A stretch of 64,000 nucleotides of DNA from a virus, in the IMG/VR virus record IMGVR_UViG_3300037827_000551, positions 19,519 to 83,518 of that record; one strand, given 5' to 3'. The notes below the pieces were generated by a model. It was not told where the DNA came from, ran no database searches, and saw only the letters and a list, made by a program, of their open reading frames with translations. The position numbers were made by a program, and so were the translations under genes. Position 1 is the stretch's first letter; the number at the start of each line of letters is the position of its first letter. Below, in pieces: positions 21,971 to 32,700 of the stretch.

Positions 21971-22202
21971 GTCGCCGCCGCCAGCACCGCCATTGCCGAA
22001 GAATTTGACCTATGGGATTCAAGTGACGAACCGAGAAATCAACGCTGTGCCAGCAACGCCTCCTGCCCAATCATGGAAGCCCATGGCTCGTTTGCCGCAG
22101 ATCGACCCGATGGTTATGCTGGAGTTATTGAAGGCCGGCGTGATGACCAAGGACGAGGTTCGGGAGAGGCTGGGGCTGTCGAAAGAGAGCGAGAAGTCAT
22201 GA
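21933..22202 (+). CDS. Small Pro-rich protein
   Basis: An 89-residue protein with a Pro-rich N-terminus (PAPTGQKPSPPPAPPLPKNL) and a helical C-terminus (DPMVMLELLKAGVMTKDEVR). Its first 38 bases were copied into the gene at 43046-43513 (38 of 39 identical). It is coupled by TGATG and ATGA to its neighbours. The function is unknown. Confidence 0.55.
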   Translation: MPGNGPAPTGQKPSPPPAPPLPKNLTYGIQVTNREINAVPATPPAQSWKPMARLPQIDPMVMLELLKAGVMTKDEVRERLGLSKESEKS

Positions 22203-22522
22203 CGACCATCAATCAAATGCGAGTCGGCTTTGGCTACCAGACAGTCCCTGGTGGCGACCGAGAAATCTCAAAAGGCGGGTTCCGCATGGGCGACAAGCCG
22301 CTTGAAATGTTTGATGTCAGCCCGTCGCCCTACCCGGCGTACCACAGTGCGTTAATTGGGGCTACTGACGCCGACGCCGAGCAGTACGTCCACGAGGACG
22401 CCGCCAGGTTCTTAGCGGAAATCAAGACCACGATCGATGCTCCGCCGAGTCCGGAACGAACATGGCAACTTCAGGTTTATAGTTGGCTCTATGCGATCAT
22501 CAAGGGCAAGGTGAAGTTGTGA
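22199..22522 (+). CDS. Hypothetical protein
   Basis: A 107-residue protein in an ATGA overlap with the upstream gene and a GTGA overlap with the downstream gene. It has a polar N-terminal half (MTTINQMRVGFGYQTVPGGD) and a helical C-terminal half. No motif is recognised. Confidence 0.55.
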   Translation: MTTINQMRVGFGYQTVPGGDREISKGGFRMGDKPLEMFDVSPSPYPAYHSALIGATDADAEQYVHEDAARFLAEIKTTIDAPPSPERTWQLQVYSWLYAIIKGKVKL

Positions 22523-22749
22523 GCTTCGATATCAAGGGCATCGATTTCAATTACGCAACCCAAGAATACATGACTGAGGTCATGGTTCGGATTTTGGTCG
22601 AGATTCGCGATGGGCAGAACGAGCAAATCGCTGAGATGGCCGAGGCGAACGAACTGCTCCGGAAGTTGATCGAAGTGACCGGAAATCTCGGTCCTGATAT
22701 TTGGGATATAGCTGAGCGGATTACACACGTGGAAAAACTCGTTCGCTAG
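22519..22749 (+). CDS. Small helical protein
   Basis: A 76-residue protein with a GTG start in the GTGA overlap. It is mostly helical with a coiled-coil-like part (MVRILVEIRDGQNEQIAEMA). The function is unknown. Confidence 0.55.
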   Translation: MSFDIKGIDFNYATQEYMTEVMVRILVEIRDGQNEQIAEMAEANELLRKLIEVTGNLGPDIWDIAERITHVEKLVR

Positions 22750-22757
22750 GTGAAGCC

Positions 22758-22826
22758 ATGAGCGAAAACAAGTTCAAGGTTCCTGTCAGGACATGGCCAG
22801 AACCCGAGGCCGCTTCCACTAAATGA
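22758..22826 (+). CDS. Very short peptide gene (22 aa)
   Basis: The frame MSENKFKVPVRTWPEPEAAS ends in an ATGA overlap with the connector gene and begins 8 bases after the preceding stop, with GGTGAAG upstream. Its exact fit between two genes suggests it is translated, perhaps only to couple the connector gene. The product need not be functional. Confidence 0.4.
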   Translation: MSENKFKVPVRTWPEPEAASTK

Positions 22827-23824
22827 CCTGGCCTGGACTACCATCAGGATTCCAGCAAAACTACTGGCGGATCAATCAGCTTATTCCGCCCGCCCAAGAG
22901 CCGGTCACGCTCTCTGATGCTAAAAATTTCGCCCGCATTGAATTTGACAACGACGACGCGACGGTCACCGACCTGATCACAGCCGCGAGGGAATACGCCG
23001 AAGTAGCCCAGAAGCGGGCTATTCCGACCCAAGTATTCCAGATGTACATGATGGGGTTTTCGTGGTCGGGTGGATATTATGACCGAATCATACGTTCAAT
23101 AGGTCCCAGCCCGTGGTGGCTACCATCGGCCCAAGGGATCATGACCATTCCTCACCCGAACGTTCAGATGGTGCTCTCGGTCCAATACATCGACCCTTCA
23201 AGTGGATTATGGGATTATGTACAGCCTAGCACTTATACATTTAGCTACAATAGTACGCCAGGCCGCATATCCCCTATTGAGGGGGCGGTTTGGCCGTTGC
23301 CTCGACCTCAGCAGGACAACGTTATCATCACGTTTGTGTCCGGTTACGGTCCAACCGCTCAAGGCTCGGCTCAGAGTCAAACCCTCGCCGTCCAGGGTGT
23401 GGCGACGTCGGGCACCTTCGTCTTGAGTTGGAATGGCGACACAACCACGAACCTCAACTGGAACTGTCAAAGCAGCGACATCCAGACCGCCTTGCAGGCC
23501 CTGGGAAACATCGGGGCAAACAACGTCACCTGCATAGGCGGTCCCTTCCCTGTCGCTCCAATTATCGCTACGTGGGCGGGAACGCTCGCTTCCGGGTATC
23601 AACCGCTAATCACAGCGACGAGCAATCTGAGCGGAATCGCAACCAGTCAGCCCTCGGTGCTTACAAATATCGCTCCGCTGATGCCGTCGAGCACTCGCAC
23701 AGCCTTGAAACAAATCGTCGCGGACACATACGAGAACCGTGAAGCGAGTATGGATATCACACTCAAGATTACCCCAACGAGCAATCGGATGTTGCAACCA
23801 GAGATGTGGGGTAGTTACGTATGA
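22823..23824 (+). CDS. Head-tail connector with an inserted beta domain
   Basis: A 333-residue protein. Residues about 20-75 (VTLSDAKNFARIEFDNDDAT, ITAAREYAEVAQKRAIPTQV) and the last 45 (LMPSSTRTALKQIVADTYEN) match HK97 gp6/phiE125 gp8-like connectors, which are usually near 200 residues. Between them lies an extra part (about 182-285): LAVQGVATSGTFVLSWNGDT, IQTALQALGNIGANNVTCIG, then a YTV-like strand order, similar to repeat domains of phage and planctomycete surface proteins. The insertion may form a decoration on the neck. Confidence 0.8.
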   Translation: MTWPGLPSGFQQNYWRINQLIPPAQEPVTLSDAKNFARIEFDNDDATVTDLITAAREYAEVAQKRAIPTQVFQMYMMGFSWSGGYYDRIIRSIGPSPWWLPSAQGIMTIPHPNVQMVLSVQYIDPSSGLWDYVQPSTYTFSYNSTPGRISPIEGAVWPLPRPQQDNVIITFVSGYGPTAQGSAQSQTLAVQGVATSGTFVLSWNGDTTTNLNWNCQSSDIQTALQALGNIGANNVTCIGGPFPVAPIIATWAGTLASGYQPLITATSNLSGIATSQPSVLTNIAPLMPSSTRTALKQIVADTYENREASMDITLKITPTSNRMLQPEMWGSYV

Positions 23825-23852
23825 TTAATTCTATTTATTTTACAGGGAACGC

Positions 23853-25463
23853 ATGAGCGACGCAATCGACTCGATCGACCCCGAAGAAATGACCGTTCGT
23901 CAACTTGTTGATGAGGTTCGCCGATCGCGGGGAACTCCTGTTCAGCCAATGGAGTCGATCCCACCAAAATACAGCATTGTGATCATGTACCCCAACGCGG
24001 GCTATCTGATGCCGTGTGCCTTCGCGTCGTCGCACGGAGCCTCATTCAAGCATCGAGTCAGTGTCTTCCCATTACAATTTGGTGATATCGAACACAATTT
24101 CAACATGATGCTTTGTTCGTCATACAGCGAGAGAAAAGACAAAGAGTTAACCCACATCGCCATGGCCCACAGCGACATCGGAGCCCAATCAGGTTGGCTC
24201 GACGTTCTCCTGGAAGAAATGGACCGACTCGACGCCGATATCATGACCACGGTACTGCCTATCAAGGATGAGCGAGGCTTGACGACTACCGGTATCCGCT
24301 ACCCCGAAGTCTGGGGAACCCGCCGGCTGACGATGCACGAGATTGCCCGGCTCCCCGAAACCTTTTCGATCGACGACACCGACGAGCCAAGGGGCACCCT
24401 GGCAATCAACACAGGGCTCTGGGTCGCTCGGTTTGACGAACGCTCACGAATACCGTGGCATCGCTTTGAGGGCTTTCACCCCAAGCACAAGATCGATTGG
24501 TCAGACCCCGAGAACCCACAGGCGTGGTTCGATTCGGAAGACTGGCTTTTTTCAGACTGGTTAGCCAAAGAAGGCATCAAAGCCTACGCCACTCGCAAGC
24601 CGGTCGCTTTCCATCGCGGAGGCCAGGATTTCGGCAACCAAGGTACATGGGGCACATGGGACAGAGAATTACAGCGGCCTCAACGTCCGGTCGACGAGCG
24701 GATCTCGACCCTTCCCAAGCCGAACCTGACGATCGAGACCGAGCACCCAGTCGCGGTCGATAGCCTCGATCACACGCAGCCGCTTGGCACGGCTCTGGAC
24801 AATTTCTTCAGCTTGGCCTTCAATCGCAAACTCTATGAATTGATCCCTGCCAAGGAAGTCCGTCTCCTCGATCTCGGATGTGCCGGCGGTGGCCTTGTAC
24901 GCTCAATCCTGGAAGACGGCGGGTTCGCAGTCGGGGTTGAAGGCAGCGACTTCAGCAAGGAGCGACAACGGGCCGAGTGGGCGACGATACCGGAGTGGCT
25001 GTTTACCGCCGACGTGACCGAGCCGTTCGCGATCAAGAATTGTGCGACGGCTGATCCGCTCAAGTTCAATGTGATTACGGGCTGGGAATTCTTCGAGCAC
25101 ATCGCCGAGGATAAACTCGAAGCCCTCTGGGCGAACATCCTTAAACACGCCACCAACGACGCGATCCTGATTGGCACCATCTCGCCACGAGAGGAACCGC
25201 ATCACGTGACGGCAAAGCCAAAGAATTGGTGGATCGACAAGATGGCCGAAGCCTCGCTTCAAGCCGATTGCGAGCATGTCATGTGGGTCGGTCACGCTCC
25301 CGAGATCGAGGAGCACTTCGGCACTGATCTTGTTCGCCAAATTGCTCAGGGTAACACTGGATCGTTCGCGTTTGGGATGAGGATAGTGGAAGGCGGCGGC
25401 CGATTCAGCAACAGGATCTCGAACGCGATCAAAGCCAGTGCTTTCGCAAGATCAAAAGCCTGA
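23853..25463 (+). CDS. Glycosyltransferase-like and methyltransferase fusion
   Basis: A 536-residue protein with two domains. The N-terminal part (about 35-285) has features of a GT-A glycosyltransferase: an early hydrophobic strand (KYSIVIMYPNAG), HSDIG (about 106-110) as a DxD-like site and EDWLFSDWLAKEGIKAYATR. The C-terminal part (about 320-520) is a class I methyltransferase with motif I LDLGCAGGG (339-347) and ITGWEFFEHI near motif IV. It could modify surface sugar or a virion protein. Position among connector genes is unusual for such an enzyme. RBS AGGGAA precedes ATG. Confidence 0.75.
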   Translation: MSDAIDSIDPEEMTVRQLVDEVRRSRGTPVQPMESIPPKYSIVIMYPNAGYLMPCAFASSHGASFKHRVSVFPLQFGDIEHNFNMMLCSSYSERKDKELTHIAMAHSDIGAQSGWLDVLLEEMDRLDADIMTTVLPIKDERGLTTTGIRYPEVWGTRRLTMHEIARLPETFSIDDTDEPRGTLAINTGLWVARFDERSRIPWHRFEGFHPKHKIDWSDPENPQAWFDSEDWLFSDWLAKEGIKAYATRKPVAFHRGGQDFGNQGTWGTWDRELQRPQRPVDERISTLPKPNLTIETEHPVAVDSLDHTQPLGTALDNFFSLAFNRKLYELIPAKEVRLLDLGCAGGGLVRSILEDGGFAVGVEGSDFSKERQRAEWATIPEWLFTADVTEPFAIKNCATADPLKFNVITGWEFFEHIAEDKLEALWANILKHATNDAILIGTISPREEPHHVTAKPKNWWIDKMAEASLQADCEHVMWVGHAPEIEEHFGTDLVRQIAQGNTGSFAFGMRIVEGGGRFSNRISNAIKASAFARSKA

Positions 25464-25526
25464 TTGGTGCTTGGTACGAATTGACAGCCAAAGGAGAGAC
25501 GGCTTTGGCGGAGATCATGGGCATCC

Positions 25527-25934
25527 GTGGTTAGACCAGTAAAATCCGGGCGAAGCAGGCAGCGAGTGCTCCTCTTCGATGTTCCAGAAAGTGGTGTCGA
25601 TTCATTCGGACAGCCATCGCAGAGCACGGTCCAGATCACGAATACGGCGGCTACCGACGGCGGCTTCTGGGCCGAAGTGATTCCACTTCAGGGCAACGAA
25701 ATGCTGAATGTTAGAACCGTGTGGCCAACGGCTAGCCATATCGTTCACATGCGTTGGCTTGGATCGGTTATTCCATCATCTCCCGATAATCCCAACGGCC
25801 TACTTGTTCCAAATATGAAGCTACAGCTCCTTTTGGACAATTCGATTCTAAATATGCTGTTCTGTGACAATGTCGAGAAAAGAAACCGCCAGTGGACTCT
25901 GACCTGCGAGGAGCACATTAATGCCACCTCTTGA
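25527..25934 (+). CDS. Head closure / head-tail adaptor protein
   Basis: A 135-residue beta-rich protein with the head-tail joining signature: SGRSRQRVLLFDVPESGVDS, FGQPSQSTVQ (about 28-38), then FWAEVIPLQGNEM and ASHIVHMRWLGSVI. This order is that of SPP1 gp16/HK97 gp7-like stoppers that close the neck. The start GTG at 25527 is the likely one. Between 25463 and 25527 a short frame, ELTAKGETALAEIMGIRG, is open but unassigned. Confidence 0.75.
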   Translation: MVRPVKSGRSRQRVLLFDVPESGVDSFGQPSQSTVQITNTAATDGGFWAEVIPLQGNEMLNVRTVWPTASHIVHMRWLGSVIPSSPDNPNGLLVPNMKLQLLLDNSILNMLFCDNVEKRNRQWTLTCEEHINATS

Positions 25935-25946
25935 TGCGGAGATATC

Positions 25947-26339
25947 ATGAGTACCCAAGCCACCGTCACTCGCGGCCTGCAAACAATCCCGTCGTACCCC
26001 TCGATCAGTGGCTACACGCAATCCGTCGGCGGAGTCAATTCGGCGCCGATCTCATATGGGCCCACGGGATTCGCCGCGAACACAAACGCATCCCTGATTA
26101 ACGCCGTGATAACGCATGCCACGGTTCAAGAAGTGGTTCTGTGGAGCGACAAGGGAATTACGCTGAATTTCGGCAATGCCACCAATGGTACTCCGAGCAT
26201 TATTCTTCAGCCGGGCTCGGTTTTCGAGTGGAATTCAAGTGACGGCTATTTCGCGAACCCGTTTTCCACGAACACGAACACGATCTATGTGAGCTGCAAC
26301 GCGGCCTCAAGGCTCTCCATGTTTATACTCCAAGCCTGA
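25947..26339 (+). CDS. Small beta-rich tail-region protein
   Basis: A 130-residue protein with many Asn, Ser and Thr (MSTQATVTRGLQTIPSYPSI...), beta-rich and without catalytic motif. Its location between the head closure and gp10-like genes suggests a neck or decoration part. No family is recognised. Confidence 0.55.
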   Translation: MSTQATVTRGLQTIPSYPSISGYTQSVGGVNSAPISYGPTGFAANTNASLINAVITHATVQEVVLWSDKGITLNFGNATNGTPSIILQPGSVFEWNSSDGYFANPFSTNTNTIYVSCNAASRLSMFILQA

Positions 26340-26342
26340 TCC

Positions 26343-26774
26343 ATGACCAAAGTCAAAATCATAGTCACTGGAATCCCGGAAATCGATCGCCGCCTTCGCA
26401 CGCTTCCTTACCGCGTTCAGCGGAAAGTCGTCATGCAGAGCATGAGAAAAGGCATGAAGATCGTTCTATCCGAAGCCAAGAAGCAGGTTCCTGTTGATAG
26501 TGGGTTGACCAAGGCCAATATCAAACTCCGTGTATTCAAGTTCAGAAAGCGCGACGAACAGGGGCTTCAGGTCTCCGTGATGTCCAATCCGGGATTCATC
26601 CGGGTCACCAAGGCTGGTATTCGCTATTGGTATCCGGCCATCGTCGAATTTGGGGCGAAAAACAGGAAAGCCAATCCGTTCCTCCGCAGGACGTACACAT
26701 CAATGGGTCCAATGGCCCGCAATATCGCCATGATCGCGCTCCGCGATGGGGTTATAAGAGAAGCCGGATGGTAA
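26343..26774 (+). CDS. HK97 gp10-like tail completion protein
   Basis: A 143-residue protein. It has the family order: I-x-G-x-x-E-I-D-x-x-L (VTGIPEIDRRLRTLPYRVQR), an early helix with MKIVLSEAKKQVPVDSGLTK (about 38-57), then YPAIVEFGAKNRKANPFLRR (about 98-117). These proteins bind at the head-tail interface and complete the tail. The length is typical. It is in the expected place before the tail terminator, but with the giant repeat gene in between. Confidence 0.85.
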   Translation: MTKVKIIVTGIPEIDRRLRTLPYRVQRKVVMQSMRKGMKIVLSEAKKQVPVDSGLTKANIKLRVFKFRKRDEQGLQVSVMSNPGFIRVTKAGIRYWYPAIVEFGAKNRKANPFLRRTYTSMGPMARNIAMIALRDGVIREAGW

Positions 26775-26781
26775 CTACTAA

Positions 26782-29700
26782 ATGAGCTGGGTTTTCGTAC
26801 AGCACGCATTCCAGGGTGGCACCGCCTCGCAGGCATCGGTCACGCTCGCTATGACCAGTGTCGTCGTCGGCGATCTTCTGATTGCCACGGTCTCGTTCTT
26901 CACCGGCACCCACACACCGTATTCGCTCAGTGATTCGAGCGGTAAGAACACGTGGACCGCCGGAGTTCTCCAGGGCATAACGACAAACGTGTGCGTCCAG
27001 GAATGGACAACCATTGTCCAGTCCGGTGGCGGCGGATCGATCAACGTCGAGGTCCAGACGGCATCCAGTACCGACTTCATGGGCTTGAACGTCGACGAAT
27101 ATTCCTTCCTCCAGGGCGCCACGATCACACTCGGGACGCTCGCCCATGCAACCGGCGCCTCACCCACGGCGATCTCCAGTGGCAACGTGAGTTGGACCGG
27201 AACCGGCAATTTCCTCCTGTGGGGGGCGGCGGCATCCGCGAACGCGACGGCCACGTGGTCCGCCGGCACCAATTTCAACCTTCGCTGCAATCAACCGCAT
27301 GCCACGGGCTACGAAGCCCTGATGACCGAGGATCAACTCAATCTCACGTCGGCCGCATCGCCGATCCCAATCACAGCCGGGTCAACGGCGACTTCCGGAG
27401 ACTGGGTGGCGATCGGCCTCGCATTTTTAGAAACGCCAGCGATCGCGATTACACCGGCCACCGTCCCCGCCAACCATTCCGGGCACATCACGCTCACCCT
27501 GGTCGGAACGGGGACGTCGTGGCTTGGCAGTCCGACCTGGACCGTCACTGGGGCCGGAACCTCGTATGTCGCCGGGTCGGCAATCGTTACCACGAATACG
27601 GCCGCGACGATCAAGGTGACGACGTCTGGCTCGACGGGGCTCGCGACGGTCTCTGACGGCACGTTTTCCGGTCAGTTCACCGTCGCCACGGCAACCCTCT
27701 CTGTCGTGCCGGCGGCCGTTGGGACAAGTGTGACAACCAGTCTTACGTTAACCGGAACGAACACGCTCTGGACAACCGAGACGGCGTCAACCCTGTTCTC
27801 GGCGTCAGGCGTCTCGGGAACATCGATCACTGGGGCGAGTATCACTGTCTCGTCCAATACGGCCGCCACAGCCAATCTCGTCAGCGGTTCGACTGTCGGC
27901 ACCGCGACGATCACCGACAATAGCACGACAGCCACGGATACGGTTGTTGTCGAGGCCAATTTCCCAACGATCACGCCGAGTCCGACGATTGTTCCCGTGG
28001 GCATCGGCACAACGAATTACGCAACTTTGCCCAGCAGCTTGGCATCGTCGCCTGTTCTGGTCACCCTGGTCGGATTCAACACGGGCTGGACCGGCGGCAC
28101 GACATTCACCGTTTCTGGGGTTGCTGGCTGCTCGGTCGTCGCGGCATCGACAGTTATTACCTCGGCGACCCTGGCTTCGTTCTGGCTCGAAACGGCTAAG
28201 GCTACGGGCACGCTTACGATCACCGACGGCTCCTATGAGTGCACAATCCAGGTCGTTCCCGGAGCGATTGTCGGGCAGGCTTATGTATGCCGAAGTGCCG
28301 AGACCTTATATTTCTTTACCTATCCGGCAACCGACGCTCCGCTGACGCTTGCTGGCACCTCATCAAGTCAGTCGCTAACCTATGCCATCGTCAATACGAC
28401 GACCACTAACGGCGGCACTGGTTACACCAGCCCCATCGCCTCGATCGTCGGCGGCGTTTCGATCACTCTGACGGCTGGCGGCACAGGCTATGGTTCGGCT
28501 CCGACCGTGGAAATCACCGGTGGTGGCGGCACGGGCGCCAGTGCGACCGCCCTGATCTCGGATGGAGCCGTCTCTGGATTCACGGTTACGCCTGGAACTG
28601 GCTATCAGTCGGGCATGCCGATCACGATCACCATGATCGGCGTCGGCACGGGGGCGGCAGCCACGGCGACAGTTATTGCCAATGGCGGTACTGGATGCCA
28701 ACTGGGCACACCGATCGTGTCCGCCGGAGTCATCACTGGGATTCCAGTTGTAACGACCGGCAGCGGTTATACGGGCGCTCCGTCAATCACGATCACTGAT
28801 TCGACAGGAGTGGGAGCCACAGCGACACCGATCTTGGGGGGCAATCCACTCCTGATCACGGGCGGCACCATGAACCCGGCCGCTCCGATCACCGCGATCA
28901 ACGGCGTACCCACGATCAAGGTCAATGGCAATTCCGTCGAAGTGCCTTTGTATATTAACTCTTATCCCATCAGCAATCCCGGAACGGCTTACGCTTCAGC
29001 TCCAATTGTAACCGTATCTGGGGGCACGGGCACCGGGGCGGCATGCACGGCGGCGATCACGGTAGCAGGCCAAGCCAGCCTCCTGCTGACCAATGGCGGT
29101 AGCGGGTATACGACTCCGCCAATCGTCACCCTGAATGCCAGTTCGTCCGGCTCCCCGGCTGTGGTTCAGACCTTCATCGCTGGTGGCGCGGTCGTCGGCT
29201 TCCGCGTCACTCAGTCGGGCACCTACGCTACGACACCGACAGTGACGATCACGGGTGGTGGCGGTGGCACGGGACTGGCCATTACCGCATCAAACGCCGT
29301 GGGCTGCGTTTATTCAATCACGGCGTCATGTATCGGAAGTAATTATCTATCGACGGACACGATCACAGTCTCGGTGGCCGCCGGGGCGGGCACAACAGCC
29401 GTGGCGAACTCGCTCATTGGGCCGATCTGGGGAAGCCAGTCCCTGAGTGCCCCATTCGTGGCCTATCAGACCATGTGCGGCGGCGTGGCGTCTATCGTAG
29501 TTCAAGCCGGAGGTAGCGGTTACACCAATCCCACGGCGACGGCCAGTGGAGGCGGAGGAACCGGTCTCGTACTGGGAACGCCAATCATCGCTGACGGCGT
29601 GATCACCTCAGTTTTGGTGTCGGGAACTGGACCTGTTTCCAATCAAGTCGGCATCGTCGATGCCAATGGGACGGGCAGCGGGTTCGTTGGCTATTACAAC

Positions 29701-32700
29701 AGTGTCGCCAATTCAATCACTTCGGTCACGATCGAGAATGGTGGAGCAAATTACTCGGCTTCGGGTAGCCTGACCGCCAAGTCGATCACCTCGAATACGA
29801 GCCAGGGTGACGTCGCATCGAACCCAGTTTATAGCACCGTTACCCCATCCAACGGTGTGATCGTCTCAATCCCCGTACTGTCTCCCGGAATTGGGTACAC
29901 CTCGGCCCCGACGATCACTATCACCGACCCCGGCGGAAGCGGTTCAGGGGCCGTCGTCGTGCCGATTATGACCGGGCCGGCGGCGACCGATACGGTCACG
30001 TACTCGGCCCCAGCGGGATGGCTATCCACATCGGTCGGTACGGTGCCGGCAGCGACGAATGCCCCGGTTTACAATTTTGGCGGATCGCTTGAGCCCGCAT
30101 TTTCGCAAGCCCCTGAAACCATGCTCATGGGCATGAACATTAACCCACTCTATGGTTACGGGGCCGGCAAGAATATCAATCAAAGCTGGCTCAAATGGGC
30201 TCTTAACTGGACCGGAGCAACGGCTCCGATTTCGGCGACGACACAGCTAAGCGGGGCACTCTACTCGATCGCTGGAGCCACAACCACAACCGGAACCCCG
30301 ACGACGCTCACGTTCGCGTCAGCTCCGACAGTCAGTATCGTCAACCACTACGTTTGGTTCCCTGGAGATTCGTCAGGCGGAATCTACTTGATCGCGTCAG
30401 GATCAGGGACCTCGTACACGATCTCGCCCGGATTTGGCGGTAGTGCTGGCCTTTCTGGAATCACCTGCCAGATCGTGCCAGCAACTTCACTGGCGGTCTA
30501 CAACGGGGCATCCGACACGGCGGGCGGTGGCGCGATTATCACGGCGACTGTCAATGGATCAGGGGTGATCACCAGCTATACGGTTCTCTATGGTGGCTCG
30601 GGATACACAGCGACACCAAAGATATTTGTGCCGCCTCCGGTTTCCGGGGGAACCCAAGGTTCGGCGACGGCGACCATGTCGGGTGGGTCGGTGACGGCGG
30701 TCGCGGTCAACACAGCGGGAGCCGGGTACACGAATTCAATGCTCAGTAGTTATCCGATGGCAATCGCCACGGTTGTTAGCGGATCGGCGACCGTCACGTT
30801 TTCGGCATCTCAGGCCAGCCTTATCGGCAACTACATCTGGTTTTCGGGCGATTCGAGCGGAAGCCTTTATTCGGTTACGGCGGGCAGCGGCTACTCCTGG
30901 ACGATTAGTCCGGTATTCGCTGGCAATTCCGTCGCGGAGACACAGGCTTTTATCTCCCCCAAGACCAACATCGTGGCCTATAACGCGGCCTCGGATATCA
31001 CGGGTGCGGGGGCCATCATCGCGGCGACCGTGAGCAGTGCCGGAGCAATCACTGGGTTTACGATCCAATCGGGCGGTGGCAATTACACGACGGCTCCGTC
31101 GATTCAACTACCGGCACCGGCATCGGGCGGATCGCAGGCTTCGGCGGGAACGGTGACCGTTTCAGGCGGCGGGATTACAAACATCGCGGCCGGCACGCCT
31201 GGTTCTGGCTATGCGGGATCGACGGTCGATGGCCACCCGATCGCAATCAACGGAACTACGAATCCACAAGGAGCCGCATCAACTCCAACGGCTTACACGG
31301 TATTCGCCGATACGGGTCACTCGCAAACCACGGGAACCACGGCGGCTCCATTGCCAGATCTCTCGGGGGTCTGGACATTCACCGCCAGCGAATCGAATCC
31401 CAGTTCTCCAATGACGGCGACGGTCTACTCGGGAACAACGCCGATCACGGCGGTTCCGGTGAGTGGACCGAATATCGGTGGTGTCGTCAGCAAGACATGG
31501 CAATTTACGGTTCCAAGGAATATCCCTGGATTCTCACTTGTTCTTCTGACTGAAGGCTCTGGATATACCGGCACGCCGACAGCCGCATTCACGGGCGGCG
31601 GTGGCACCGGAATGACCGCCACAGTGCTGACAAATGCGGCCGGAAATGTGATCGGCCTAAAATTAACCTCGATCGGCACCGGGTACACGTCGGCTCCAAG
31701 TGTGGCGATCTCGGGGGCTGGAACCGGAGCGACCGCCCAAGTCTTGGCTTTGGGAAACTCGCAGCTCAATCTCTCGCTGGCGATTGCCGGGCCATCGGCC
31801 GGGGCAGGTTCGGCCTACACACTCTCTAATGAGTTAATGGTCGCCCCTGTTCGCGGTACGGGAGCGGCGGCGGTTCCAAATCAGTCGAACCTGATGGCGC
31901 CCGACGTCAACATGGTGTCGTGGTTGTCGTTGCCCAATGGTTCGGGAGCGGCAACTCTTCGTTGCTGGCCGATGCAGAACAACGCCTGGTACACGAATGT
32001 TGTTGATGTCAGTGATCTTCGTCCAGAAAACGATTTCACGTGGGCCGATGGAACTCAAAGGAATACCGCATTCACGGTCACGGCGATCAGGCAGTACCAA
32101 GTTTCCACGTCTCCTTATGTGTTCACGTCGAATAGCGGATATGCTCCAGCGAATACCACGGGCTATCCCGGCACGATGAGCAGTTCCGGCATCGCTGGAG
32201 CACCACTTTCCAATTGCTGGACGCCAGCGAATATCCAGTGGGCCGGATTCGGGTTTAGCGGCAACACTTGCATCGTCGCCGAGTTCGTCACCGCAGCGGC
32301 ACACGGACTTCGCACCGGTCAGGTCATCACGTTTCCGGGCACTCCTTGGCTTGCGACACTGCCGGTATTTGATGCCAATTTCAACTCGGGGGCAGGGCGG
32401 AATATCGTCACCTCGCTTTCGGGAATCACTGTGACAGCCTTTGTGACCGGTGCCAACACGTTCGCCATTGGATTTAGTGCCAGTGCCAGCGTGATCACAT
32501 CGGGTACTAATTCGGCCTACGTGATCGGCAATATTCCGTGCAACTTCGATGTGTCGATGGTATTCGAGCCGTTCTTCGAGGCTCCCCCTGTCGAAGCGTT
32601 CGTCGGCCTCTGTAACGCGGTTCCTGGTTGTGCTCTGCATATTTTTGTGCCCGACTTCGCGACCGACGCCTGTACGGCGGCGATGGCTCAGCGGATTCGC

